Source: JANXQG01 sp963804375 (GTDB lineage: Bacteria > Planctomycetota > Planctomycetia > Pirellulales > Thermoguttaceae). Taken from it: a DNA stretch of 64,000 bases. Position 1 is the first letter of the stretch; every line of letters starts with the position of its first letter. Below are positions 36,236-45,268 of the stretch, one piece after another. Location: assembly GCA_963804375.1 (NCBI GenBank), contig CAWDQE010000014.1, forward strand, positions 744,001 through 808,000, in the 5' to 3' direction. Under the pieces are notes generated by a model. That model was not told the origin of the DNA. It did no database searches and saw only the letters and a program-made list of their open reading frames with translations. A program made the position numbers and the translations under genes.

Positions 36236-37270
36236 ATGCACGACAGTCCCTTCTTGAAAGCCGTGCGGCGTGAAGCCGGGGGGCCCATCCCCGTCTGGCT
36301 CATGCGCCAAGCCGGGCGCTATTTGCCCGAGTATCGCGCGCTCCGCTCCAAGGTCAGTTTCCTGGAACTGTGCAAGAACCCCGCCTTGTGCGCGGAGGTG
36401 ATGATCAAGACGGTCGAGCGGCTGGGCGTCGATGCGGCCATCTTGTTTTCCGATCTGCTGTTAATCCTCGAGCCGATGGGCCTGGGGCTGGATTTCCCCA
36501 GCGGTGAGGGGCCCGTGCTGGGCAACCCGATTCGCACGGCGGCCGACGTCGATCGCCTGCGGGAACTGGAGAACATGGACCGCCTGCCGTTCGTTGTCGA
36601 GGCCGTGCGGCAGACGCGGGCCGGGCTGCCGGCCGGGGTGCCGCTGATCGGTTTCGGCGGCGCGCCGTTCACGCTGGCCGCCTATGCCGTCGAAGGCGGA
36701 TCGAGTCGCGACTATCGCACCACGAAGACTCTGATGTACAGCGACCCCGCCGCGTGGGATGCCATGATGGGCCGCATCGCCCGCAGCGTGGCCTTGTACC
36801 TCAATGCCCAGATTGACGCCGGGGCCCAGGCCGTGCAGCTCTTCGATAGTTGGGTCGGTTGTCTGGGTGTGGACGACTACCGCCGCTACGTCCTGCCTTA
36901 TAGCCGCGCGGTGATCCAAGCGATCCGCAGCGGCGTTCCGGTGATCCATTTCGCGACGGGCAATCCGGCCTTGGCGGCGTTGCTGAGCGAAGCGGGCGGC
37001 GACGTGATCGGCGTCGATTGGCGGCTGCGGCTGGACGATGCCCGCCGCGTGCTCCGCCCCGATCAGGCCCTGCAGGGCAATCTCGATCCGGCCGTGCTCT
37101 TCGCCCCCCTGGAGGAGGTTCGCCGCCGCGTCCGTGAAATGCTCGCCCAGGCCGCCTCGCGGCCGGGCTATATCGCCAATCTCGGTCATGGCGTGCTGCC
37201 GCATACGCCGGTCGATAACGTCCTGGCCATGATCGATACGGTGCACGCCTGGCCAGCCGAGAAAGCGTGA
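36236..37270 (+). CDS. hemE: Uroporphyrinogen decarboxylase
   Basis: This 344-residue protein converts uroporphyrinogen III to coproporphyrinogen III in haem synthesis, in the cytosol. The N-terminal signature PVWLMRQAGRYLPEYRALR holds the two substrate-binding Arg residues; ILFSDLLLILEPMGLGLDF has the catalytic Asp. GFGGAPFTLAAYAVEGG and LQGNLDPAVLFAP are further family blocks. Length is normal. crcB follows at once. The start lacks a visible ribosome-binding site because a TTCATCC tandem repeat occupies the region. Confidence 0.97.
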   Translation: MHDSPFLKAVRREAGGPIPVWLMRQAGRYLPEYRALRSKVSFLELCKNPALCAEVMIKTVERLGVDAAILFSDLLLILEPMGLGLDFPSGEGPVLGNPIRTAADVDRLRELENMDRLPFVVEAVRQTRAGLPAGVPLIGFGGAPFTLAAYAVEGGSSRDYRTTKTLMYSDPAAWDAMMGRIARSVALYLNAQIDAGAQAVQLFDSWVGCLGVDDYRRYVLPYSRAVIQAIRSGVPVIHFATGNPALAALLSEAGGDVIGVDWRLRLDDARRVLRPDQALQGNLDPAVLFAPLEEVRRRVREMLAQAASRPGYIANLGHGVLPHTPVDNVLAMIDTVHAWPAEKA

Positions 37271-37284
37271 GGCGCTGCCCCAGC

Positions 37285-37728
37285 ATGGACGCCATCTATT
37301 CCACACTCCGGGCCGTGCTGACCAACACCGTCACGCTCCTGGCCGTGGGCGGGGCCCTGGGCACCAACGCCCGGTACTGGTTGGCCCTCTGGTTCAACGA
37401 GGCCTCGTGGCGGAACCCCGGCACGTGGCTGGGCAGCTTTCCGCTGGGCACCTTCGTGATCAACGTCAGCGGTTCGTTTGTGCTCGGTCTGGTGGGAACG
37501 ATTTTCTTGCAGCGCTTGCCCGACTATCGCGAGTGGTTCGTGCTGCTGGGAACCGGCTTCTGCGGCGGCTACACCACGTTCTCGACCTTCGAATGGGAGA
37601 CCCTGCAGTTGCTCCGCGACCGCAGTTGGGCCTTGGCGGCGGCAAACGTCGTTGGCAGCGTCATCGTCGGGTTCATCGGGGTCGTGCTCGGCGCGGCTGT
37701 GGCCAACCTGATCTTCCCCAGGAAATAG
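37285..37728 (+). CDS. crcB: Fluoride channel CrcB/Fluc
   Basis: This 147-residue inner-membrane protein has four hydrophobic segments. Family motifs are GGALGTNARYWL, GTFVINVSGSFVLG (pore Asn) and GFCGGYTTFSTFEWE (Phe-box residues). It acts as a dimer that exports fluoride. ATG 37285 gives the normal N-terminus; a GTG at 37267 overlapping the hemE stop by GTGA is an alternative start. No fluoride riboswitch was seen before the hemE-crcB pair. Confidence 0.93.
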   Translation: MDAIYSTLRAVLTNTVTLLAVGGALGTNARYWLALWFNEASWRNPGTWLGSFPLGTFVINVSGSFVLGLVGTIFLQRLPDYREWFVLLGTGFCGGYTTFSTFEWETLQLLRDRSWALAAANVVGSVIVGFIGVVLGAAVANLIFPRK

Positions 37729-38006
37729 GCATCAAAGATCTCAGTGGATTTCCAGAAGATTGAATGCGTTGCACCCAACGGAAGAAAACGTCTCCACAAG
37801 TTACGTCTTTGTGATCCGGCACGCCACACTGCGGCAGGCGAAATGGCTTGTCTTTCCCCTCGGAAGAGCTAGAATTGCGCTGACGGAAGTCGCCTCTTAA
37901 GCGATTGGGTGGCGTCTTGCCGCACCGTCTTAACCGTAGTGACATAGGATCGTAACATGGAGATCCGCGCACGTAATATCGTATTCGCGGTTTCGATCGT
38001 ATTGGC
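37729..38006. other. Intergenic region before truncated modB
   Basis: About 280 bp without a recognisable gene. The missing N-terminal coding part of modB and any modA gene are absent here in all frames, so a deletion probably removed them. Confidence 0.5.
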
Positions 38007-38465
38007 ATGGGGTCCGGCAAGTGGTTCGGGATCAAGATCGTGTTTACATGGTTGGGGGCGGCGCTGGCCTCGGCTGTAGTGAGTTTCCCGCTGATGGTCC
38101 GCGCGATTCGCCTGGCGTTTCAGGGAGTCGATCCCCGTTTTGAGATGGCCGCTCGCAGCCTGGGAGCGAGCCGCCTGAATGCTTTTCTTACCGTGGCCGT
38201 GCCCCTGGCCCAGCGCGGTCTGATCGCGGGTTTCATGCTGGCCTTTGCCCGCAGCTTGGGTGAGTTCGGGGCCACGATCATGGTGGCCGGGAACATCGAG
38301 GGCAAGACCCGCACCATTCCCCTGGCCATCTATACCATGGCCAATACGCCGGACGGAATCGACGAAACGTGGCGTCTGGTGGGCCTGTCGATCTTGCTCG
38401 CCTGCGCCGCCTTGGCCGCCAGCGAGTGGCTGGAACGGAGGCGACCTCCCGATGTCCGTGCTTAG
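38007..38465 (+). pseudogene. modB: Molybdate ABC permease ModB, 5'-truncated
   Basis: The 152 codons correspond to the C-terminal two thirds of ModB: WFGIKIVFTWLGAALASAVV, then FQGVDPRFEMAARSLGASRL with the EAA loop, then FARSLGEFGATIMVAGNI. About the first 75 residues, with the first membrane segments, are missing. The open frame begins after a TAA near 37970 and only a short unrelated stretch precedes WFGI. Without the N-terminal helices the permease is unlikely to work. It overlaps modC by 14 bp, as in intact modBC operons. Confidence 0.8.
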
Positions 38466-39522
38466 CTTCCGCTGCAAGCATAGCTATCCCGCCGGGTTTC
38501 ACCTCGATGTCGGTTTCGACGTCGATCAATCCTTCACGGCGCTATTCGGAGCGTCCGGCAGCGGCAAGACGAGCGTCTTGAACATGATCGCCGGGCTGCT
38601 CCGCCCGCAGCAAGGAACGATCCGCCTGGGAGATCGCGTCCTGCTCGACACGGTTCGGGGAGTGGCACTACCGCCGGAGAAGCGCCATGTCGGCGTAGTG
38701 TTCCAGGATGCGTTGCTGTTTCCCCACCTGACCGTCGAAGGGAACTTGCGGTACGGACAGCGTCGTCGGGACAAGCGAGGACGGATGCTCAACTTCGCGC
38801 GCGTCGTGGACGTGTTGGAAATCGGGTCGCTCTTGCGGCGGTTTCCCCGCAATCTATCGGGCGGCGAGCGGCAGCGTGTGGCCCTGGGACGCGCCTTGCT
38901 GAGCGGCCCCGAGTTGCTGTTGATGGACGAACCCCTTGCCTCGCTGGATGCCCCGTTGCGAGACCGCGTGTTGTCCTACCTTCAACGGGCGGTTGCAGAA
39001 TGGAAGATCCCGACACTGTTCGTCACGCACTCCCAGGCCGAAGTGCGCCGCGCGGCCGAGTGGGTGGTCCTTTTGGAAAAAGGAAGGCTGGTGGGCATCG
39101 GCACGCCCGAGGATGCCCTTGGCCGGCCGGAACCGTTGGCTTGGACCAATGCGACTGGCCCCGTCAACTTGCTTCGATTAGAGAACGTCGAATCGCACGA
39201 TGGCTCTTGCACGGCTCGCATCGGCGAGCAAGTGCTGCAACTGCCACCTCGTGATCGGAATGCGCCGTTGCCCGCATTCGTCCAGTTCTCTCCTACCGAT
39301 GTCATCCTTGCACGGCAGGAGGTCTCCGGGCTCAGTGTGCGGAACCACTTGCGGGGAACGGTTCGTCAGATCATCGCCACCCATCAGGCCCTTTTTGTGG
39401 CCGTGGACATCGGCCAGATCATCTGGGCCGAGGTTACCCGGCAGGCTGCTGCTGAACTGGAATTACAAGCGGGGGCTGAAGTCATCTGCCTCGTAAAGAC
39501 CCACAGCCTGGTTGCCGTCTAG
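38452..39522 (+). CDS. modC: Molybdate ABC transporter ATP-binding protein ModC
   Basis: This 356-residue protein has Walker A GASGSGKTS, signature LSGGERQRVALGRALL, Walker B ELLLMDEPLASLD and the switch His in FVTHSQAE. A C-terminal TOBE domain (about 290-356: NHLRGTVRQIIATHQALF) fits ModC. It energises molybdate uptake with ModB, but the adjacent modB is truncated and no modA is present, so the system may be defective. Its last 60 bp overlap the acr3 gene on the other strand. Confidence 0.9.
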   Translation: MSVLSFRCKHSYPAGFHLDVGFDVDQSFTALFGASGSGKTSVLNMIAGLLRPQQGTIRLGDRVLLDTVRGVALPPEKRHVGVVFQDALLFPHLTVEGNLRYGQRRRDKRGRMLNFARVVDVLEIGSLLRRFPRNLSGGERQRVALGRALLSGPELLLMDEPLASLDAPLRDRVLSYLQRAVAEWKIPTLFVTHSQAEVRRAAEWVVLLEKGRLVGIGTPEDALGRPEPLAWTNATGPVNLLRLENVESHDGSCTARIGEQVLQLPPRDRNAPLPAFVQFSPTDVILARQEVSGLSVRNHLRGTVRQIIATHQALFVAVDIGQIIWAEVTRQAAAELELQAGAEVICLVKTHSLVAV

Positions 39523-40590
39523 TTTGCCGCCGAAGTACCGCCGCTGAAAATAGAGCGATACATTGACCAGGCCGATGAGCACGGGGACCTCCACCAGCGG
39601 CCCGATCACCGCCGCGAAGGCCGCCCCGTGGTTGATCCCGAATACCGCCACCGCCACGGCAATGGCCAGCTCGAAGTTGTTGCTCGCCGCCGTAAAGGAG
39701 AGGGTGGCCGTCTTCATGTAATCCGCCCCGGCCTTCCGGCTCATGTAGAAGCTGGCCAGGAACATGATGAGGAAGTAAATCAAGAGCGGCACCGCGATCA
39801 TCAATGCGTCGAGCGGCTTGGCGACGATCTTCTCGCCCTGCAGGCTGAACATCACGAGAATCGTGAACAACAGCGCGATCAGCGTCATCGGGCTGATCTT
39901 GGGGATGAACACCTTCTCGTACCACGTCCGTCCTTTGGCCTTGACCAGAACGGACCGCGTAAGCATGCCGGCCAAGAACGGGATGCCCAGGTAGATGAAC
40001 ACGCTCCAGGCGATCCGCCCGATGGTCACCTTGGTGCGGAGCGTCTCCTCATCGACGGCCAGGGGAAGGCCGAGTTTCAACGGCAAGACGACAATAAAGA
40101 AGTAGGCATATACGCTGTAGAAAAAGACCTGGAAGATGCTGTTGAAGGCCACCAGACCCGCGCAGTACTCGGTGTCGCCCTTGGCAAGTTCATTCCAGAC
40201 GATGACCATGGCAATGCAGCGGGCCAGGCCCACGAGGATCAGCCCGGCCATGAACTCGGGCTGACCCCGGAGGAACAAGGCCGCGAGGAGGAACATGAGA
40301 ATCGGGCCGACAACCCAGTTCTGCACCAGGGAAAGGCCCAGAACTCTCCAGTTGGTGAACACGTCGCCCAGTTCCTCGTAGCGCACTTTCGCCAAGGGGG
40401 GGTACATCATCAGGATCAGGCCCACGGCTATAGGAATGCTCGTGGTCTCGTCAAACTTGAAGGCATTGATGACCTGCGCGACGCCCGGCCAGAGTCGCCC
40501 GAGGGCAACGCCCACCGCCATCGCCAGGAAAATCCACAGGGTCAGGAAACGGTCGAGGAAGGACAGTTGTTTTGCGTCGCAGTTGCTCAT
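39463..40590 (-). CDS. acr3: Arsenite efflux transporter ACR3
   Basis: This 375-residue inner-membrane protein has about 10 hydrophobic segments. Typical ACR3 blocks are present: FLTLWIFLAMAVGVALGR at the start, GLARCIAMVIVWNELAKGD with the conserved Cys, and ATLSFTAASNNFELAIAVAV. It exports arsenite made by ArsC. The gene overlaps arsC by 4 bp in the operon arsR-arsC-acr3. The last 20 codons overlap the 3' end of modC from the opposite strand. Confidence 0.95.
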   Translation of the reverse strand: MSNCDAKQLSFLDRFLTLWIFLAMAVGVALGRLWPGVAQVINAFKFDETTSIPIAVGLILMMYPPLAKVRYEELGDVFTNWRVLGLSLVQNWVVGPILMFLLAALFLRGQPEFMAGLILVGLARCIAMVIVWNELAKGDTEYCAGLVAFNSIFQVFFYSVYAYFFIVVLPLKLGLPLAVDEETLRTKVTIGRIAWSVFIYLGIPFLAGMLTRSVLVKAKGRTWYEKVFIPKISPMTLIALLFTILVMFSLQGEKIVAKPLDALMIAVPLLIYFLIMFLASFYMSRKAGADYMKTATLSFTAASNNFELAIAVAVAVFGINHGAAFAAVIGPLVEVPVLIGLVNVSLYFQRRYFGGKLDGNQAVGLYEADDFSPRL

Positions 40591-41039
40591 GGCCTGCTTT
40601 CTTCGGCTTGGTTGGTCATATCCGGTAGCGCCATGACAAAACGCTTGATCTCGTCGCGGACGCGACGGTACGGGGCCAGCCGCTCTTCCTCCGTCTTGGC
40701 ATCGGCGGCCAACTTGGGAGGATCATCGAAACCCACATGGACGATCTTGGCCCTGCCGGGGAACAAAGGACAATGCTCGTTGGCGTGGCCGCAGACCGTG
40801 ATCACGTAGTCGAACGCGACTTCCCGCAGTTCGCTGACCAGCTTGGATCGCTGCGCGGAGATGTCCACGCCCACCTCGGCCATGACGCGAACGGCGTCGG
40901 GGTTCAGGCCGTGGGTCTCAATGCCAGCGGAATACGCTTCGGTGGAATCGCTCTTGAGCGTGCGAGCCCAGCCCTCCGCCATCTGGCTGCGGCAGGAATT
41001 ACCGGTACATAAGAACAGAATCTTGATCTTCTGAGTCAT
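40587..41039 (-). CDS. arsC: Arsenate reductase ArsC (thioredoxin-linked type)
   Basis: This 150-residue protein has the low-molecular-weight phosphatase fold. The P-loop FLCTGNSCRSQMAEGWAR contains the nucleophilic Cys. The Cys pair in TVCGHANEHCPLFPG matches the two further cysteines of the thioredoxin-dependent ArsC relay, and FDDPPKLAADA supplies the Asp-Pro loop. It reduces arsenate to arsenite, which the next gene exports. Confidence 0.95.
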   Translation of the reverse strand: MTQKIKILFLCTGNSCRSQMAEGWARTLKSDSTEAYSAGIETHGLNPDAVRVMAEVGVDISAQRSKLVSELREVAFDYVITVCGHANEHCPLFPGRAKIVHVGFDDPPKLAADAKTEEERLAPYRRVRDEIKRFVMALPDMTNQAEESRP

Positions 41040-41085
41040 GAGATCGCTCTATATCTGCTTAGGCGAATGTATGTGGCAAAAAAAA

Positions 41086-41439
41086 TTAGCTGCGGCAAGA
41101 ACCGACTCCAGTCCGAAGCCGTTCCCGGTCGTTGGCAAAAATGCCTTCTTCTTGAAAGCACTGGGCAAGACACTCCAGCAGCATATCATGGGATTTGCTG
41201 CGTGCCGGGGCCAAACGATAGTGCATCCACAATCCATCTTTCCTGGCAACCACCAATCCGGCTTTGCGCAAATAGGACAGGTGCCGGGAGGCCGTGGGTT
41301 GCGGGACATCCAATACGGAAACAAGATGGCAGACGCACAATTCTCCACCCTGAAGCAGATTGAGAATCCGCAGCCGAGTTCGGTCGGAAAGTGCCCGAAA
41401 AATCGTCTTCGTCTGGGGTTGGGTACTCTTGGTCTTCAT
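41086..41439 (-). CDS. arsR: ArsR-family arsenic-responsive repressor
   Basis: A 117-residue winged-helix protein: ALSDRTRLRILNLL, the metal-binding Cys pair in GELCVCHLVSVL (ELCVC motif), and recognition helix QPTASRHLSYLRKAGLV. It represses the ars operon until As(III) binds the Cys residues. First gene of the minus-strand operon with arsC (46-bp gap) and acr3. A small palindrome covers its start region. Confidence 0.93.
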   Translation of the reverse strand: MKTKSTQPQTKTIFRALSDRTRLRILNLLQGGELCVCHLVSVLDVPQPTASRHLSYLRKAGLVVARKDGLWMHYRLAPARSKSHDMLLECLAQCFQEEGIFANDRERLRTGVGSCRS

Positions 41440-41457
41440 ATTCGCTTACATGAATAT
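41438..41457. promoter_or_regulatory. Candidate ArsR operator
   Basis: ATATTC-N8-GAATAT is an inverted repeat that overlaps the arsR start codon. Position and size fit autoregulation by ArsR, but the exact promoter was not located. Confidence 0.45.
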
Positions 41458-41599
41458 ATCGGTTGTCCGCCATCCGGTCAAGAGCTGGAACTTGGAAAAA
41501 GGCAAAGTCGCAGCGGGAGAGCACAAGGGAATGACCTTGCCAAACCCGGTATAATACGTCGGACAAGGGAACTTTGCCTCGTTGAACAAGGAGCATGCC

Positions 41600-42316
41600 A
41601 TGAATACAGGGCGTCGTGAGTTTGTCGGGGCGGCGGTTGCCGCCGGTCTTGCCGGAACCGTGGGCGGAGTCTGGACCGTCTCGGCCCACGCTGCGGACGA
41701 GAATCCGGTAGCCCGCGGGAAGACAGCCGAGGAGGTCTCGCCGGGCGAAGATCTGATGCGCGAGCACGGCCTGCTGAAACGTATCCTGCTGATTTATGGC
41801 GAGGGCATTCGGCGTCTGGAGGCGAAAGAAGACCTGCCGCCCAAGGCCCTCGCCGACTCGGCGGAGATCATCCGGACCTTCGTCGAGGACTACCATGAGA
41901 AGCTCGAGGAAGACCATCTCTTCCCGCGTTTCCGCAAGGCCGGCAAACTGGTCGGCTTGGTGGATGTGCTCGAGGCGCAGCACAAGGCGGGGAGGAAACT
42001 GACGGATGTCACCCAACGCCTGGCCGCGCCTCAATCGCTGAAATCGGACGACGACCGCCGCGCGCTCATCGCGAGCTTGCAACAGTTCATCCGCATGTAC
42101 AACCCGCACGAAGCGCGGGAGGACACGATCCTATTCCCGGCCTTCCACGAAATCGTGAGCCAGAACGAGTACGACGCCCTAGGCGAGGATTTCGAGAAGA
42201 AAGAGAACCAGCTCTTCGGCGACGGCGGCTTCGAGAAGAACGTGGCGCGCGTCGAGGCCATCGAGAAGACGCTGGGGATCTATGACCTCGCCTTGTTCAC
42301 GCCGAAAGGCCTGTAG
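41600..42316 (+). CDS. Hemerythrin-like protein with twin-arginine signal
   Basis: This 238-residue protein begins MNTGRREFVGAAVAAGLAG, a Tat-type signal, so it is exported folded. The rest is a four-helix domain with the His/Glu pattern of hemerythrin-like proteins: MREHGLLKRIL, DYHEKLEEDHLFPRF, AQHKAGRK and YNPHEAREDTILFPAF. It probably binds a di-iron centre and may sense or scavenge O2 or NO in the periplasm; that role is inferred. AAGGAG precedes ATG 41600. It is divergent from the ars operon. Confidence 0.87.
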   Translation: MNTGRREFVGAAVAAGLAGTVGGVWTVSAHAADENPVARGKTAEEVSPGEDLMREHGLLKRILLIYGEGIRRLEAKEDLPPKALADSAEIIRTFVEDYHEKLEEDHLFPRFRKAGKLVGLVDVLEAQHKAGRKLTDVTQRLAAPQSLKSDDDRRALIASLQQFIRMYNPHEAREDTILFPAFHEIVSQNEYDALGEDFEKKENQLFGDGGFEKNVARVEAIEKTLGIYDLALFTPKGL

Positions 42317-42390
42317 GGACGCTATTCAACCTAAGGATCGTTCGATGAGACTCGTGGCAACAGACGAGTGCCTTGCGAGTCGAGGTGTTT

Positions 42391-43125
42391 ATGCCTGATT
42401 TTCCCCTCGAGATGCGGAAGCAATTCGCCACGACGCAATGGTCGCTTGTGGTGAAAGCCGGACAGGAGGCCCGGGGCGAAGCACTCGCACGATTGCTGGA
42501 GCAATACCTGCCGGCGCTGCGGGCGCACTTGATCAATGGCAAGCGGTTGCCGCCGGACCAGGCCGACGATCTGCTTCAGGAGTTCACCGCCCAGAAAATC
42601 CTCGAGAAGAACCTTTTCGCCGCGGCCGACCGGCGGTTAGGCAAGTTCCGCACCTTCCTGCTGACGGCGCTGGATCGTTTTGTGCTCAATCAGCATCGTG
42701 CTCAAGGAGCGCGGAAGCACGCCGCCGACAAGGCCGCACCGCTGGCCGACGGCGACGATGCCGAATATCGCCCAGACCCGTCGCGGGCATTCAACGTCGC
42801 CTGGGCACGCAGCGTCATCGCCGACGCCTTGCGGCAGATGCAGGCTGAATGCGAGCAATCGGGACGCGTGGACATTTGGGGAGTCTTCCAGGGCCGCGTG
42901 GTGGCGCCTGCCCTGGAAGGCGCGCTCCCGCTCCATTACCAGCAAATGGTCGAGCAATTCGGATTCCCCTCACCCACGGCGGCCTCCAATGCGCTGGTGA
43001 CGGCAAAACGCATGTACGCGCGGATCTTGCGGGCCGTCGTGGCCCAATATGCCGACGACCCGCATGAGGTCGAATCCGAAATCGCCGAGTTGCGGGCGAT
43101 CGTGAACACGGGTGGTTCCAGATAG
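42391..43125 (+). CDS. ECF-like RNA polymerase sigma factor of planctomycete type
   Basis: A 244-residue protein. The start FATTQWSLVVKAGQ and region 2-like ADDLLQEFTAQKILEKNLF followed by RRLGKFRTFLLTALDRFVLN are characteristic of a planctomycete ECF sigma group. The expected region 4 is weak: FPSPTAASNALVTAKRMYAR may be the recognition helix. ATG 42391 has GAGGTG in front; a TTG six codons earlier was not preferred. The next gene begins 31 bp after its stop and may encode a partner or anti-sigma protein. Confidence 0.72.
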   Translation: MPDFPLEMRKQFATTQWSLVVKAGQEARGEALARLLEQYLPALRAHLINGKRLPPDQADDLLQEFTAQKILEKNLFAAADRRLGKFRTFLLTALDRFVLNQHRAQGARKHAADKAAPLADGDDAEYRPDPSRAFNVAWARSVIADALRQMQAECEQSGRVDIWGVFQGRVVAPALEGALPLHYQQMVEQFGFPSPTAASNALVTAKRMYARILRAVVAQYADDPHEVESEIAELRAIVNTGGSR

Positions 43126-43156
43126 TCGGAGCTTGATTTTCAGCAGTGAGATTGAC

Positions 43157-43681
43157 ATGGAAGAAAGCGGCTTTTTTCCTTCGGTTGGCAGCTCGTTGTC
43201 AAGCATGATGGACCTCGATGAAAGCGACGGGAGTCCCTGGGCGGAAGAGGAGTTCGGCGCAATTCTCGCGCATCAGCTTGCTGCGCCCTTGGAGCATGAT
43301 CTGCGGTCCGTCGATCCTGAAGTGGGCGAACGGCTAAGGGGATTGGCGGCCGAAGGCACCGCGCCGCTGGCAACTTTTCGCGACCTGTTGCATCACGCGC
43401 AGCCGCCCTTGCAATTCCTGGAACTGACCCACAAATTCGCCAAACGCTGCCACGAGGGGCCGGAACGCCTTTTGCCCAGCGAGGTCGCGACGATCCTCTA
43501 CCTGCTGTCGATCACGGTGGCGAGAACCAGGTGCCACGCGCGGATCTCGCGACTGGACGACCAATCGCTTCGCGTGGGCCTGCAGTGGGCGTTGGCACAA
43601 TCGTGGCCGGACGAGGACACGCGGCGGCTCTTGCGCGAAGGGTTGGCGGCGCTGGGACCGGTGGAGCAAGAGCTGTCCTGA
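43157..43681 (+). CDS. Unknown protein linked to the ECF-like sigma factor
   Basis: A 174-residue acidic, soluble, helix-rich protein (MEESGFFPSVGSSLSSMMDL at the start, then FRDLLHHAQPPLQFLELTHK). No signal peptide, membrane segment or known motif. Tight placement after the sigma gene suggests cotranscription, perhaps a regulator of that sigma factor. This is inference. Confidence 0.6.
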   Translation: MEESGFFPSVGSSLSSMMDLDESDGSPWAEEEFGAILAHQLAAPLEHDLRSVDPEVGERLRGLAAEGTAPLATFRDLLHHAQPPLQFLELTHKFAKRCHEGPERLLPSEVATILYLLSITVARTRCHARISRLDDQSLRVGLQWALAQSWPDEDTRRLLREGLAALGPVEQELS

Positions 43682-43808
43682 GCGGAATTCTCCCGATTCG
43701 CGCAAGATCGCGGTCGTAAGCGGGTATCTCTTGGTGAGGAGACAAGTAAACCGGACCCTGTGACCTATCTTCTTCCCCCGCATTTTCCTTTCCCACACTC
43801 ATCCACAG

Positions 43809-44156
43809 TTGCACACCCAAGAAGTGGGGAAGCCGGATTTCTTGTTCGCTTCCCGGCTTCAGCGTACATGGTATGAGAAGTTAAGGTCTTTATTCTGCCG
43901 GAAGGGGCAGACGATGGCCGTCGGCGCCGTGGCAACACGGCTGATGGCCAACGCGGTGCAGGCCGCTCCGTCGGCCTGCGCCGCGACCGTCGTGGCCGCC
44001 GTTTGCGGATCGGCGGGCAATGCAGCCCTGGCCACCAGTTCCGCAACTGTACTGGCCAACGCAACCATGAAGGCCCGCTCGGCCGCCAAGCTGAAAATGG
44101 CAGCGGCCGTGACGGCAATAACGTTGCTGGTTCCCGCGGCGGGCCTGGCAACTTAA
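43809..44156 (+). pseudogene. Remnant of a long ECF sigma factor (C-terminal part)
   Basis: The frame starting near 43809 encodes Ala-rich sequence (GAVATRLMANAVQAAPSAC, KMAAAVTAITLLVPAAGLAT) that resembles the segment after region 4 in long planctomycete ECF sigma factors, including the lone membrane helix. No sigma domains precede it, and only broken Pro/Ala-rich coding follows. I read it as a decayed gene. Confidence 0.45.
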
Positions 44157-44754
44157 CATGCCATCGCCACGCGGTTGGAACACAACCGCCCAGCCTTGGC
44201 TGCCGATACGACGGCAAGTGAACAGGTTCGGCCGGCGGCGACAACCATGCCCTCGGCGGCCACTAAACTGGCCCCGACGCGGTCTCGACGAATGAGCCTG
44301 GCGCAGTAGGCCAGGCCAAACCGCAACCGGCTCCGCAACAGATGACCGCGAAGCCCATGGTGCCGCCGGCCGACCTGATTCAGTTCATCTACTCATGGTC
44401 GCCGGCAAAACCGGCCTGGGCACCATGTCGGGTACCAGGTACTCGTGGTCGGCCCGTGCCCCAAGCTCGAACACATAGCCGTCCGGTCAAGCACCGTTGA
44501 CCGTATCGCGCTTGCACGTGTCGGTTCCTTCGACGTTGGTGTCGAGCGCATCGACATGGGCATCCAGCGGTTTCCAACCTTGATTTTCCGCTGCCACGCG
44601 ATTGCGACGCCCAGTGCGCCGGCTTCCGCGTTTTGCAAGACCGTGGAATAGGAATTGCTCATGCGTTGCGGAAGCGTAGGATGGGCCGACGGGCACCGTC
44701 GGCCCACTCTACGTTTCCGAGGGAGATTCGAACCAACCACGTAGGGAGAACCAG
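44157..44754. other. Degenerate region with coding debris and a hairpin repeat
   Basis: About 600 bp without an intact gene. It has short Ala/Pro-rich coding debris continuing from the sigma remnant, a TACTCATGGTCG motif near 44390 and a variant near 44440, and the hairpin repeat at 44675-44713. Confidence 0.5.
44675..44713. repeat. Hairpin repeat (GTAGG-GTGGGCC family)
   Basis: Arms CGTAGGATGGGCCGACGG and CCGTCGGCCCACTCTACG (18 nt, two mismatches) around GCA. The same theme recurs at 45269-45391 and as partial pieces near 20980-21000. Confidence 0.8.
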
Positions 44755-45249
44755 ATGATGAAGACAGGTCTGTGCAGTGTTGTCGTGCTGCTTTGTGCCG
44801 CGGTTGCTTGGGCCGAGGACATGAAGACGGTTACCATTTCCAACGCAGGTGCTGCCGTGATGACGATCAGTGCCCCGCAAGGCGCTAAGGTCACGACGGA
44901 CAAAGAGAAGACGGTCATCGACACGAAGGACATGGTTCTGGACCTGTGGGTCGTGCCCAAGGCCAAGACGGTCGCTGAGGCGATCGCCGCTTTGGATGAC
45001 GTGATCAAGAGCGAGGTCTTGAAGTTCAGCCCGGCCAGCACCGAGGCCATCACCGTCGCGGAAGCCGAAGGGAAGCATCTGAAGGGCAAGGGGGTCGAAG
45101 CCGACGATCAAGATCCGGCCACGGTCGACGTGGTCGTTTTCACCGTGGGCAAGACCGTGCTGGTGGCTTGTGTCCATGGCGAAGGACAAGCGGCCGTTCG
45201 CCAACGGCAACCGATGCTCAACGCCTTGAAGACCGTCAAGGCGCCATGA
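44755..45249 (+). CDS. Secreted protein of unknown function
   Basis: This 164-residue protein starts with a signal peptide (MMKTGLCSVVVLLCAAVAWA, cleavage before EDM). The mature part is a small alpha/beta protein with strands such as KTVTISNAGAAVMTISAP and DVVVFTVGKTVLVACVHG. No known domain. AGGGAGAACC precedes the start. Hairpin repeats lie on both sides and it appears to be a single-gene unit. Confidence 0.7.
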   Translation: MMKTGLCSVVVLLCAAVAWAEDMKTVTISNAGAAVMTISAPQGAKVTTDKEKTVIDTKDMVLDLWVVPKAKTVAEAIAALDDVIKSEVLKFSPASTEAITVAEAEGKHLKGKGVEADDQDPATVDVVVFTVGKTVLVACVHGEGQAAVRQRQPMLNALKTVKAP

Positions 45250-45268
45250 CGCCGCGCAAATGGTAGTT

